64,000 nucleotides of DNA from Raphanus sativus (GCF_000801105.2 NC_079518.1:23044800-23108799), one strand, 5' to 3'. Positions 47,658 through 59,145 are shown, counted from the first letter of the stretch. The notes: a model not told the origin generated them from the letters alone. Numbers and translations are program-made.

Positions 47658-48020
47658 ATGTCTATTAAACATGTCTGGTTCCTAATGGTGGTTGTGGCTT
47701 TTGTAGTCTCTGCCAATGCTCAACTACCCTAGTTTCCCATCTCATTTCCTTTTCCACTCCCATTCCAACCAATTCTCGGTATTTCAGGATTACCTGATGT
47801 ATAAAAATGTTGGTCTTCAGTGGTGAAAGTTCCAGGATGCATTAGAGAGATTTATATACCCACATTCACAGGGAAATTTGGACATATAGGCCCCGCTTGT
47901 TGCAAAGCGTTTTTGGAAGCTGAAGCCAATTGCTTGCCGAAAGTTTCAATCTATCCACTTTTGCCTCTCAAAGAACAATGTTCAAGAGTTGGTAGCCCAT
48001 CTCCTCCTACCACAAAATAG
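47658..48020 (+). pseudogene. ECA1-like copy 19 (nonsense codons by substitution)
   Basis: From the ATG at 47658 the signal peptide is normal (VVVAF variant), but CAG is TAG early in the linker (ctaccctag near 47729) and a second stop (TAA for GCA) precedes the first cysteine. Downstream the six-Cys domain is readable with many amino-acid changes (KVPGCIREIYIPTFTGKF). Substitution-type decay marks it as an older copy. Confidence 0.9.
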
Positions 48021-48486
48021 ATTTTACATTAATAGAAGTAATAGCCATGTCGTTTTTATTTCACAACTTATTTTCATATTTTATCTAAATTCTACGGTGT
48101 TACACGCCAATTATATGATTCTATAAAAGCATTTTAGAAGTAAATTTTTTCCCAAATTTCCTTTTAAATTAATCAAGTGGTTCATGCCTCTGAAATTTCA
48201 AAACTAATCTTAATTACAAAACATACTTGAATTAAACTACAAAATAAAACAATACTATTTAATATATGGGAAAGTACATGGGTTGCATCTAAAAATTAAT
48301 TAAATAACAACAAAGGGGAGGATCATTTACATATTAAGGTCTAATTTTACAACAATTTGAGGGAAATCAATTCATCATTTTCCCTGAAGGTAAATAATAT
48401 TTTTTTCTTTTTTTCGTAAAAATGTTTTTTTTTGTTTTCAAGGTAACCTTATTACTTATTTACCCATTTAACTCATATTAATTAAG

Positions 48487-49358
48487 ATAACAACTATAGA
48501 AGGCAGAATCGAATAGATAGAAAAAAGGGACTACTAAATGCACCGTTTTACTAAGCGATTCTGAAGGTGATATTTTGGCGATTACCGAGAGTGAGTTTGA
48601 CGGTGGTTCTGTGATAAATCTGGCTCTTCCGCCGGATCCTACAGATCCTCCCGGGGATGATCTAGGCATCAAGGAGATTTTTGATTGAAGTTGTGAAGCA
48701 AGCAAGTACGGATGGAGATGTCGACCGGAGAAATATGGATCAGAGTTGGATTTTTGCGGCGCTGGATAAGAAAAAGTTGAGGAAGTATGGGATTGAGGTT
48801 CTGAAGAAGGAATGGGTTAACACGGTAGAGATCCCAGATGAGATCATCGAGAACTCTATGCCACTTTGGGAAGACTTTGTTGTTGTAAAATTTCTCGATC
48901 TGGCTCCACATGTGGCTAAGATCCATATGGTCAAATATAAGATCTGGAAATACGGTGATCCCTCTACAAAGGTGGAAGTTTATGAAGTCAATGAAACGAC
49001 GATGAGATTCAAAGTCTCAAGTCAGAATTCAAGGGAGAAGATACCTCGTCGAGGGATGTGAAATATCGTGGGAGTCCTGATGATAGTATTAAAATGGTCT
49101 CCAAAAGCAGAGGAAGAAGAGCAGGAGGAAGAAGCCATTCCTATGTGGGTTCATCTTGAGAAGGTTCCTCTTCATATGTATTCATGGGAGGGGCTTAGTT
49201 TTATTACAAGTACAGTCGGGTTCCCAGTTAAACCACATCCAGAATCCATTGCTTACACCAAGCTAGATGAGGCAAAAATATTTGTGAAAGTAGATGTCTC
49301 CAAAGTTCTACCTAAGGAGATTACTTTTTCAAAAGATGGCAAGAAATTGAAAAAGAGC
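48487..49358 (+). mobile_element. LINE ORF1 (DUF4283-type) fragment replacing part of an array unit
   Basis: The array spacer stops at aattaagataac near 48487 and resumes at gagccaaaataccatc near 49358, so about 0.8 kb of spacer is replaced by coding-like DNA. The plus frames read ILAITESEFDGGSV, then WEDFVVVKFLDLAPHVAKIH, then AIPMWVHLEKVPLHMYSWEG and VGFPVKPHPESI. These match the gag-like N-terminal protein (DUF4283 family) of Brassicaceae LINEs. A TGA at 49060-49062 sits where Trp is usual. No poly(A) or target duplication was found. Confidence 0.7.
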
Positions 49359-49365
49359 CAAAATA
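48681..49365 (+). pseudogene. LINE ORF1/DUF4283-like partial coding region
   Basis: Two consecutive frames in the same phase (48681-49062 and 49068 onwards) are separated by an in-frame TGA. The protein has an acidic EEEEQEEE stretch between the two recognised blocks. The family is thought to bind nucleic acid and acts with LINE ORF2. The zinc-knuckle C-terminus is missing. It is an inactive fragment running into the array promoter DNA of copy 20. Confidence 0.65.
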
Positions 49366-49779
49366 CCATCAAGACTCCATAAATTGGTAGATTACCCCTG
49401 GCTTCAAGAGAGAGCGAGAAAGGTAGCTATTTAGCTTAGACGGGAGATGACTTGAAACAATAGTATTGAGGAAAAACAAAACTGTATACTTTAGACTAAT
49501 CTGATCAGTTTTTTTCATGACTTAAGAGTCCACCAGTTATATTTAATAATGTTTGTCTCATCGGTCTCTGCTTTGTATTATTTGAAAACAGGTAATTAAG
49601 TTTCACATAAAAGTACAAAGACGTTTCTATAGCTTCTTTCCTTTCAATATAAATAGACAAACGATTGTGCAATATGTTCATCAATCAAAATACAAACTCG
49701 ATAAAGACTCATATATTTGAAGAAATATTTCTTCTTTTTCCCTTATCTCATAATATCTATAAAACATGTCTGGTTCCTG

Positions 49780-50115
49780 ATGGTGGTTGTGGGTTTTGTA
49801 GTCTCTGCCAATGCTCAACTACCCCAGTTTCCCATCCCATTTCCTTTTCCACTCCCATTCCAACCAAGTCCCGGTATTCCAGGATTACCTGATGTAGCAA
49901 AATGTTGGTCTTCAGTGATGAATGTTCCAGGATGCATTATAGAGATTTATACATCCATACTCACAGGAAAATTTGGACATATAAGCCCTGCTAGTTGCAA
50001 AGCATTCTTGGAAGCCGAAGCCAATTGCTTGCCGAAATTTCCAATCTATCCACTTTTCCCTCTCAAAGAACAATGTTCAAGAGTTGCTAGCGCAGCTCAT
50101 CCTACCACAAAATAA
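49780..50115 (+). CDS. ECA1-like copy 20 (open, internal start, one conserved Cys lost)
   Basis: The normal ATG is ATA (about 49753). The next in-frame ATG at 49780 gives 111 aa starting MVVVGFVVSANA. The CC pair is SC (ISPASCKAF), leaving five of six cysteines, so one disulfide cannot form. Other changes are KFP, VASAAHPTTK and a TAA stop. The upstream promoter DNA is cut about 0.4 kb before the gene by the LINE ORF1 fragment but retains the TATA box. Function is doubtful. Confidence 0.5.
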   Translation: MVVVGFVVSANAQLPQFPIPFPFPLPFQPSPGIPGLPDVAKCWSSVMNVPGCIIEIYTSILTGKFGHISPASCKAFLEAEANCLPKFPIYPLFPLKEQCSRVASAAHPTTK

Positions 50116-50599
50116 ATTTTACATTAATAGAAGTAATAGCTATGTTGTTTTTATTTCACAACTTATTTTCATATTTTAGCAAAATTCTATGGTGTTACAC
50201 TCCGAACATATGATTCTATTAAAATCATTTTAGAATTAATAAATTCCCTTAATTTTCTTTTAAAATAACATGTGGTTCATGCCTTTGAAAATTCAAAACT
50301 AATCTTAATGTCAAAAACACTTAAATTAAACAATGCTATTTAATATATGGGAAAGTACATGGATTGCATCTAAAAGTAAATATAAATAACAAAAAACGGG
50401 AGGATCATTTTGATATCCAGGTCTAATTATACAACAATTTGAAAGAAATCAATTCATGATTTTCCCTAAAGCTGAATAATATTCCTTTATTTGGTTTTTT
50501 CTTCAAAAATATTTTTTTTTGTTTTCTAGGTAACCTTATTACTTATGTACCCATTTAACTCATAATATTTAAGATAACTACTACACTACAAGAAAACAT

Positions 50600-51010
50600 A
50601 TTTTTTACGAGGGCCGAATTCGTTGTAAATTCTTCGTAAATGGGTCTTTACGACGAATTAACCTCGAAAGGCGTTTCGTTATTAATTGTTCGTCGTAAAG
50701 GAAGATTTGTCGTGAACGCCACGTAATATTTACGAGTAAATGAATTTGTCGAAAAGAAGAAAGAAAGGTTTCGTCATAAACGCCACGTAAAGCTTCGTTG
50801 TAAATAACTCGTAAACATTCAACATAAAGACGTTGTAAATAATTCGATGTAAAATACTCGTAAAAATGCGATGTAAATACGTTGTAACATTTACGAGGAC
50901 TTTACATGTCCATCGTTGTAAAGTCGATGTAAATGTTTACAACGTATTTACGACTACTTCGATGTAAATACGTTGTAACATTTACAACGAATTTACATTT
51001 GTTATCATTA
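50600..51010. repeat. Left subterminal repeat array of the CACTA element
   Basis: Many copies of cgtaaa/tttacg words in both orientations. They include a duplicated block cgatgtaaatacgttgtaac at about 50868 and 50959. In CACTA elements such motifs are the binding sites of the TNPA-type protein. Confidence 0.8.
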
Positions 51011-51178
51011 TTTATAATATTATTTTTATTTATTATTTTATTATTATTTATAATAAATAAATTGGAATTTTAAAAATTAAAATCTCAAATATTAAACAAA
51101 AAAATTGTTTAGAAAATAAATAATTCATAAAAATGATTTAAGTTTAATATTTCACAAAACAAAATTATTAAAAAAAAG

Positions 51179-52805
51179 CTACAGGAGCGTCACATCATCG
51201 AAGTAGTTGGTGGGGCTGCTCGGTCCCGCAGAGCCTGCTGGATCGATAGATTCGGGATCCCGTTGTTGCATCTCGAGAGCTTATCGTCTGGCCACCAATG
51301 CTCTCTGCATGTTCGGGTTTCCCATCGCCATAACATCCAATAGATTCTCGAGAGAGTCCAAACGGACCTGCTGGCTATCCAATCGAGCCTGCATCTGAGA
51401 AGTCTCATGGTCCCGTCTCGACGAGTATGACGAAGTCGCCCTTGGGACTTCATTAACAGAACCTATTCCCACCGTCCGCCCCTTCTTTTTTGGAGCCACC
51501 TACAAAAAATAATATATATTAAATAGTTATTATGTTGAAATAGTCAAATTAATTTAAACTAACTTTTAAATTTTACCTCTTCGAAGATCCTGTCGACCTC
51601 TTCCATCGTCAATTTGACGGCTAACCCATCCGGAGACTGTTGGGTTAGTTGTGTCTCTCGCTCTTCAACCCGAGCAGCCACACTTATGAAGAGTTTCTCG
51701 GATGCAGGATCAGCAAAAGTCCCGTCTGGTGTGGCGTGAGTCATCTTGAAGAGATCAGACAGAGACGGCAAAACTCCGGTCTTCTCAAACTACAAAACAA
51801 TAATAATAAAAAATTAAATATTTGAATTAAAATTTATTAATAGAATAAATATTACAACTAAAACTTACAACTTCTAGACGGATCCCGGCATGAGGTTTTT
51901 TCCCGGTTCTATGAACCATAGGCAAATGACCGTCTTTATCCTTGGTCGTACGGGAAGCGGAGTAGGAGTTGGCCTTCCGGATCGAGTTGGGTAGCTTCCA
52001 ATAGGTGATGAGGCCATCCCATACCTCATTGTGACCTCAGTGGGCTTCCCATCATAATCGTAGATCCCACTTGTCCTTCCAATCTGAGACCGTGTTGGTA
52101 AGGCGGGTCTTCGCCTTTGCCTGAAATTCCATCTTCACCCTTTCGGTGATTCTTAAGGACCAGTGCCACCTTTGTTGAAACAAACAAAATTTTAAAAACA
52201 TTAATAATTAGTAATTAATAAAATTAAATATTAAAAAAGTTTGAAAAATTACCGCAAAACATTTAAACCAAGTGGTCTTGACGTGATCTTGAGTCAAGCT
52301 CCAATTTGGATAAGGCCCGTCGAAGTATCCCTTCATCGACTGTGAAACGCTCTTGGAAACACGGTTTATGGCCCCAAACCTGCAAATTGAACCAACTTGT
52401 TAATTAAAAATATAAAATTGATTTGAATTTTTTAAATTATAAATGTACTTACCAATAAGTACCCGGCGGTCTATCGGGTCCAAAACATCCAAACCCTCCC
52501 GTCCAGGCTGGGCAAGCAAATCCTACACCGTATATCTTGCCTATGGTGCGGTGCATGAGGAGGCACCACAAGTCTGGATGAACACCTCCCTCTGGGACGG
52601 GCTGATGTGGAGCTGCTGGTGGAGGAGGTGGAGGCATCTGTGAGGGCATTTGAGGTGCGGGAGGAGGAGGGCTCCAAACTCTCTGAGATGTCTGAGAGTC
52701 CGGAACTGCATCGGAAGATGATGGGCCGCCAGAAGAAGATGTCCCCACACTGTCGCCAAATATCTCGGAATATGTCGGTGCTGCAGGTTTCCGCCTAGGA
52801 GCCAT
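51179..52805 (-). pseudogene. TNPA-like (plant transposase Ptta/En/Spm, Transposase_24) gene
   Basis: The minus strand starts MAPRRKPAAPTYSEIFG at 52805. A Ser/Pro-rich N-terminus is followed by PDLWCLLMHRTIGKIYGVGF and a splice near 52449. Further exon-like pieces read at about 52251-52380 (FGAINRVSKSVSQSMKGYF, then TTWFKCFA), 51860-52170 (WHWSLRITERVKMEFQAKAK) and 51559-51795 (FADPASEKLF, ARVEERETQL, EVDRIFEE). The last piece, 51179-51499, is Gln/Arg-rich and coiled-coil-like (QARLDSQQVRLDSLENLLD). A TAA at about 51281 replaces a Gln codon; the frame then continues to the natural TAG at 51179. The family binds subterminal motifs and helps transposition. Confidence 0.8.
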
Positions 52806-52964
52806 CTAAATTTAAAAAAAAAAATTAAAAATCACACAATTAAATATTATTATGCTTCCTACACTAACCACCTAAACTAATTCCCTAAACTAATTTCCTA
52901 CGCTAACCACCTAAACTAATTATTGAAAAAACTAACTAGAGATAGAGAGAAGTTACCTTAGAGA

Positions 52965-53410
52965 GAGAGAGAGAGGAGTTTGTGAGGAATGAACGAGGAC
53001 CCCTCATTCAGAGGCGTCGAGTATATATAGGAAACCACCTTCCTCGTAAATTCTTCGTAAATTTACGAGGAAAGTACCAGGCCCGCGTTTTTGGGTTTAC
53101 GAGGAAAGTACCAGGCCTGTGTTTTTTCATTTACGACGAATTTACGAGGACACGTGGATTCAGGATTTACGAGGACACGTGGATTCAGGATTTACGAGGA
53201 CTTTACCAGTCCCATGTTTTTTGGTTTACGACGAATTTACAACGCATATGTGAAACCCCAAATCAAATCCCTAAACCCGATTCATGGTTTACAACGAAGT
53301 TACGACAAAACTTTATTTACGACAAAAATAAAGTTTCATACCAGGCCCGAGTTTTTATTTACAACGAATTTAAAAGGAACTATATGAAATCCCGAAAACC
53401 AAAATTCCTA
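52965..53410. repeat. Internal copy of subterminal-type repeats between the two CACTA genes
   Basis: About 0.4 kb is packed with tttacgagga/tttacgacgaa motifs, some in exact short tandem (ggatttacgaggacacgtgg twice near 53163-53198; gaggaaagtaccaggcc twice near 53068-53118). It lies directly upstream of the TNPA-like gene on the minus strand, after a short (ga) run at 52965-52980. An open frame on the plus strand here is a by-product of the repeats. Confidence 0.75.
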
Positions 53411-53587
53411 AACCCCAAACTTACATATCTATACTATCATCATCCTTTACACATTCAACCTCTTTTCCCAACTCAAACCATAAACTCCTATTAACTTTTT
53501 TTTAAATGCATATTATATAAAATAGAAATTGTTACACATATGAAGAAGATCAACTAATCAAAATCAACATTTGTTACATATATTAAA

Positions 53588-56500
53588 TCATGAAGAATCG
53601 TTTGAGTTCTCATCAATATCAGTACAATGCTCATCCTCGCTTCCATCGAACTCGTCTTCACGTGCTTCATCTGTCACATCTTCGAGAAGATCTTCATATT
53701 GACGGTTATCCGGGTCGATCAAAAAAATTTCATCAGTTTGTTGATCAGGTACCTCAACTTCATTGATAGCATCTTCTTCTTGCAAAGGTGGTTTTTCTCC
53801 AGCAACAATCCGTCCACGAGGTGTAATTTTGATAGCAGCTAACCAATTTATCCCAGAACTTCGAAGGCGAGGGTATGGAAGGAAGCTAACTTGTTTGGCT
53901 TGGAAAACTAAGATGAAAGGCTCGAATTTATTGTATCTTCTCCCAGAATTGATATCCACAACACCAAATTTGTTAAACCGAACACCGCGGTTCTCAACGG
54001 GGTCGAACCACTCACATTTGAAGAGGACGCATTTTAGCTTCAACAACCCTGGAAATTCCACTTCAACAATCTCATGCAAGATCCCGTAAAAGTCTGTTTC
54101 GCCTTTCACACATATTCCATAGTTACTTGTTGCCCGATGTCTCACATACTCATATGTATGAAAAGTGAAGGCTCGTGTGAAGTACATAGGTGATGTGGTG
54201 ACCTTTGATACTGGACCTTGGACCAAATCATGAAACCATAGAGGGTAATATGGATCGTCATAATCAACCTACAAATTAATATATCACAGTTAAAATTTTA
54301 CATTATTATAGTGCCACAAAGATTGCTTAATATTTTAATATTACCTGGGATTTTAACCACTTGACAAAGTGTTTATCTTTCCTTGCATCCACCTCAGTTG
54401 CGGATATTCCTGGTATTGCTTCTTCAACTTGAGATACAAACATGCTGCAAATTAAACATATGCATCATATCATATAAGTAACATCATATCATATAATTAA
54501 TTAACATCATATCATATAATACACACCAATATTTACCTTTCAAACGAACGCGTCACAACATCCTCGCAGTTGAGCAGAATATAAGTGTGGGCACTGTGCT
54601 TATCCTTTTCACTGGACCACCATACTTCTTTCAGATTACCACCAAGCTGTCCAATTTGGCAGAAAATGTCAGGAACACCGTCCACTACATAAGATTGTGG
54701 TACTCCACCATCATCATATCTTCTAGGAACTCTTTTCCTCGTACGAACCGTTGAAGCAAAGTAATATGATGTGAAGTTAGATATTTTTGCTGCCAAACTT
54801 CTAGCAACAATTGAATCTTCCACATTTGCAATATTTTTTGCTTTCCCCTTAAAATGTTTCATAGAGCGCTCATATGGATACATCTATCCGTTGTGAACAG
54901 GTCCACGAAGCAATGCTTCGTACAGGAGGTGGACAACTAGATGTTCCATGACGTCAAAAATGATGGAGGAAATATCTTCTCTAGGTTGCACACTATGATC
55001 GGAATGTTCTCATGAAGTTGTTCGATGACTTCTTCCTTGAACGTACGTGTGCTAAGGTCTCTGAAGAAAGCTCCGATCGATGTATATTGCAAATATAACC
55101 CAAATTAATAACATTTCGTATATATATATATATATATTAATTAATATTTACCTGCAAGTGCTTTATGTACGTTTGTTGGAAGGAGCTCAGCAAAAGCGAA
55201 TAGAAGTAGTCGTTGCATCAACACATAAGAATCATGACTCTTCATTCCTGAGAACTTTTGACCTCGTTCAACATATCTTGACAGAATTGAAACGTAACCA
55301 TCACGGAACTTAACTTATGATGCAACCCAGTCAAACAAAGTTATATTCGCTTCTGATGACAATCGAAAGATGGGAACAAGAACGTTTCCATTGCTCTTGA
55401 TATATAACTCACTTCTTGAGCAAATATCAGGTAGGTCCATCATTGAATTTTTATTATCTTTTGTTTTTCCTGGGACGTTCAGTATTGTATTATGATGTTG
55501 TCAAAAAAGTTCTTCTCTATATGCATCACATCCAGGTTGTGGCGTAAAAGAAGATCCTTCTAGTAAGATAGCTCCCAAAATATACTCTTCTTATACCAAT
55601 TGTGAGATACCCCATACCCATCAGGCATATTTCCAGGAACATGCTAGTTTCCTCCTTTCTTCACAGTTTCCTGAGCTCCGTAATAATCAATTTTCTCCTC
55701 GATCTGCTGGCTGGTGAGATATGGAGGAGGACTGTCTCTGACAACTTTGTTTTTCCTAAACAATGTCTTATTTTCTGTAGGGATGGGCAATGGGAAGAAA
55801 TCGATGATGACAATCAAACCAACAACTCTTTCTACCATTCTTCAGTTGAAAAGCATCCGTAGATCCAAGACAATATGGACAAGATAATCTTCCATGAGTT
55901 GTCCAGCCAGACAACATTCCATAAGAAGGAAAGTCACTTATCGTCCACAGCAGAACTGCTCGCATCGCAAAATGTGTTTTCGTGGAACAATCATAAGTTC
56001 TTACCCCTTCTGACCACAACTCCTTTAGCTCCTGTTTCAGTGGTTGAAAAAATACATCCAACGACCGTTTTGGATGCTTCGACCCAGGGAGTAATATGGT
56101 CAAGAATAGAAATTCTTGGTCCATGCACATGTCCGGCGGCAGGTTGTACGGGGTAAGAATAACTGGCCACAAAGAATATTGTCTCCTAGACATACTAAAT
56201 GGACTAAATTCATCGGTGTATAACCCAAGATAGACATTCCGAGTATTTGTAGTGAAATCTGGGTATACCTTATTGAAATGTTTCCACGCTCTTGCATCTG
56301 ATGGGTGAGCGACCTCGCCATCCTTCTGGACATGTTCCGCATGCCACCTCATCCATGCAGTAGTCATCTTCGATTGGTACAATCGTTTTAACCTGTCTTT
56401 AATTGGTAGGTATCACATCCTTTGGTATGGTACCCTATTCCTCCCATGTTCTTGCGGTTTGAATCGTGGTTTCTTGCAGAATCAAGACTCTTCTAACTTC

Positions 56501-57240
56501 TCATCATCCTTCTAATAGATCATGCAGTTGTCGATGCAAACATCTATCATCTCCGAAGACAACCCAAGACTATAAACCAATTTCTGAATCTCATAATAAG
56601 ATTTAGCTGACACGTTGTCGTCTGACAAATACTCTTTAAACAACTCCGCCCAAGCATCCATGCAATTCTCAGAAAAATTATGATCCATTTTAATGTTCAT
56701 CATCCTAGCTGCTAGAGACAATTTAGAGAGACTTTCTCTACAACCAGTGTAGATTAGTTGATTTGCAGCATCTAGCATTTCATAAAACCTTTTTGCATCC
56801 AAATTAGGTTTTTCTACATTTTCAGTTTCATAAGCTATTGTTGTAGTTGTTTCTAAAAATGCATCAGTAGTCATGTCTTGAACTCTATCATGATCTACCA
56901 TCTGCTCCTCCTGATGATAACTAGATTCATTATGCAAATGATTCGGTTCTTCACTATTACCAGCATCCTCAAAATTATTACTACTACTAGCTTCATTTCC
57001 ACCATAACCCTCTCCATGTTGATACCAAATATAATATTGTGGTGTAAATCATCTGTTTACTAAGTGCTTCCATACAATTTCACTACGAACAAATTTTGAA
57101 TTCTTGCATTTCCGACAAGGGCATAACATCTTACCGCTTTCCTGCGTGATCGGTGTACAGCCCGTCCGGTGCATGAATGTCTCTAGCACGCTTAGAAATG
57201 CATCTGTCACTCTACCGGCATAATCTTTATGCGAATACAT
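53588..57240 (-). pseudogene. TNPD-like CACTA transposase (decayed)
   Basis: Read on the minus strand from 57240: an N-terminal transposase-associated domain with zinc-type CPCRKCKN (57049-57240), then a linker frame (56512-56937). The tnp2 core follows (55768-56382), with QYSLWPVILTPYNLPP, PKRSLDVFFQPLKQELK, GVRTYDCSTKTHF and MLSGWTTHGRLSCPYC. The DUF4218 end (54533-54883; MYPYERSMKHFKGKAKN) and DUF4216 region (53588-54226; CVLFKCEWFDP) come last. Between about 54890 and 55640 the frame is broken repeatedly. Family knowledge: TNPD carries the catalytic activity and acts on the CACTA ends. It is no longer functional here. Confidence 0.85.
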
Positions 57241-57399
57241 CCAACTTCGTAACTCGTAAATATTATAGCCATCAGCCTTTTTTGATTTTTTTTCTGGATT
57301 TTGGTTCTTTGAATTCGTTTGTGTGTTGTTAGAATTGAGAAATGACCATATATATAAACAATTTTCGAATTTGGTAGGTGAAGGTATAACATAGATTTT

Positions 57400-57735
57400 A
57401 CAACAAAAATGTTTACTACGGTTTTACATCGTTTTTACATCTCATTTACAACTAATTTACAACGAAGTTAGTTAATTTAAAGTCCACTAAATACACGTTT
57501 CCACCTAAAATAACGGTATTCGTCGTAAATCACTTGTACATGTACAACGAGTTTATGACGAATTGTCCTTTTTCACGTAAAGTCCTCGTAAACTTAAATC
57601 TGTTCTACGACTAAATTATTTTGTTGTAATTTTACAACGGCTTTACGACGAAAACGTATTTCTATGTAACTTCGTCGTAAACACCTCTTAAAATTACGAG
57701 AAATTATTTTCCTCGTAAACTTTCGTTGTTACAGC
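57400..57735. repeat. Right subterminal repeat array of the CACTA element
   Basis: Dense ttacaacgaa, cgtcgtaaa and cctcgtaaa words run up to the terminal inverted repeat. They match the left end in composition and are the expected TNPA-type binding region and promoter of the TNPD-like gene. Confidence 0.8.
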
Positions 57736-57887
57736 CATGTTTTCTTGTAGTGCTATATATATTAGTTTACTTTTGCGTACTTTATATCAAAGTATGATTA
57801 GTTTTGGTGTTGTAATTTCATAAACAAAATTACAAACTTGATAAAGACTCATATATTTGAAGACATATTTTTTCCCATTATCTCATA

Positions 57888-58229
57888 ATGTCTATTTAAC
57901 ATGTTTGGTTCCTAATGGTGGTTGTGAGTGTTGTAGTCTCTGCCAATCAAAATACGCCAGTTTCCTATCCCATTCCAACCAAATCCTGGTATTTCAGAAT
58001 TACGTGATGTAGCAAAATGTTGGTTTTCAGTGATGAATGTTCTAGGATGCATTATAGATATTTATACATCTATACTCTCAGGAAAATTCGAACATACAGG
58101 CCCCGCTTGTTTCAAAGCATTTTTGGAAGTCGAAGCTAATTGCTAGCCGAAAATTCCATTATATCCACTGTTTCGTCTTAAAGAACAATGTTCAGGAGTT
58201 GGTAGCGCAGTTCCTCCTACCAAAAATAG
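57888..58229 (+). pseudogene. ECA1-like copy 21 (most decayed)
   Basis: The ATG at 57888 is followed by TAA at codon 4 (tctatttaac). About 20 bases of the Pro-rich linker are deleted, the second Cys of the CC pair is Phe (gcttgtttc), and TAG replaces a codon in the ttgcttgcc motif near 58144. The upstream spacer is also truncated by the CACTA insertion (leader present, TATA region gone). It is the last copy before the array ends. Confidence 0.9.
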
Positions 58230-59145
58230 AGTTTTACATTAATAGATTTAATAGTTTTGTCATTTTTGTTTCACAACTTATTTTCATATATTAGATAAAT
58301 TATATGGTGTTACACTCCAAAAATATGATACTATAAAAAGCATTTTAGAAGTAACAAATTTCTCGAATTTCTTAAATTAACCATGTGGTTCATACCTCTG
58401 AAGATTCAAAACTAATCTTAAATACCAAACATACTTTAATTAAACTACAAAATAAAGCAATATTATTTAATATATGGGAAAGTACATGAATTGCATCTAA
58501 AAGTAAATATAAATAAAAACAAAGGGGACGATCATCTTAATATTCAGGTCTAATTTTACAACAATTTGAAGGAAATCCAATCATCATTTTCTTTAAAGCT
58601 GATAATATTACTTTATTTTCTCTTTTTTATTGTTTCATAAAAATAGAATATTTTTTGTGTTTTCAAGGTAACTATATTACTTTTGTATCCATTTACCTCA
58701 TATTAATTAAGATAACTACTATATATAATAGTTTATTTTGTATACTATATATCAAAGTATAATTATTAATGGTGTGGTAACTTTATTATTAAAATATGTG
58801 AAAGTTCCAAAACCATTATTTTCGTAAAACATAGTGAAATATATCCACTATAAGGTTTCACTTGTGAACACTCAAGACTTGTATTGAAGCATGTATATCA
58901 CTATATTGAATTTTGCATTTACTATCTAAATCAGAAGAAGCATATAGTTATAAAGAAAAATATTTGATTTCGCTATATATGTTTTAATAACTAAATTATT
59001 TCGCCACCTAAAAGAGTCAATGTAGTTAGCATGTTTTGAAATGGTTATTTTCTAGACAATTATATTTAAATAAATCTTATTATAAAAGCTTTCTATCATG
59101 TTATTTCTCTTCAAAAATTAATTTATTTTATAATTGAAAAGTAGT
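58230..59145 (+). repeat. Diverged terminal spacer of the array
   Basis: The usual 3' spacer blocks are recognisable but diverged (ttcattttctttaaagctg, gtttcacttgtgaacactcaag at about 58855-58880). They end near 59145. No gene is seen here. Confidence 0.85.

Larger units (their letters stand above)
50584..57752 (-). mobile_element. CACTA (En/Spm-type) transposon, 7.2 kb
   Basis: The left end is cactacaagaaaaca at 50584 and the right end the inverse tgttttcttgtagtg ending at 57752. The 3-bp duplication cta flanks it (50581-50583 and 57753-57755). Both ends have dense subterminal repeats built on tttacgacgaa/cgtaaa words. The coding strand is minus: a TNPD-like transposase (tnp2, DUF4218, DUF4216) on the right and a TNPA-like Transposase_24 gene on the left. 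It sits in the spacer between copies 20 and 21. Stops and frame breaks in both genes indicate it can no longer move by itself. Confidence 0.96.
1..59145 (+). repeat. Tandem array of ~1.7-kb units, each with one ECA1-like cysteine-rich protein gene
   Basis: The same unit recurs head to tail. ATG (or former ATG) positions are 5616, 7217, 8941, 22199, 23917, 25603, 27309, ~29026, 30752, 32476, 34196, 35903, 37611, 39314, 40996, 42693, 44404, 45967, 47658, ~49753 and 57888. Spacing is 1.68-1.73 kb once insertions are removed, except for two shorter units with spacer deletions. Array DNA occupies 1-191, 4453-10080, 13005-13201, 21787-48486, 49359-50583 and 57753 to about 59145. The ~1.3-kb stretches between genes are AT-rich spacer with recognisable blocks: a block starting aagaattcaccacctaaag, a gtgaaaca/gtttcac block, and a TATA-bearing leader. 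I see no other gene in the spacers. The right end is where similarity stops, near the text gaaaagtagtttgcgcttc. Confidence 0.95.

Noticed and set aside
52982..53494. 170-codon plus-strand open frame in the CACTA middle
   Set aside because: Its periodic composition follows the tttacgagga repeats; there is no domain, and both genuine genes are on the other strand.
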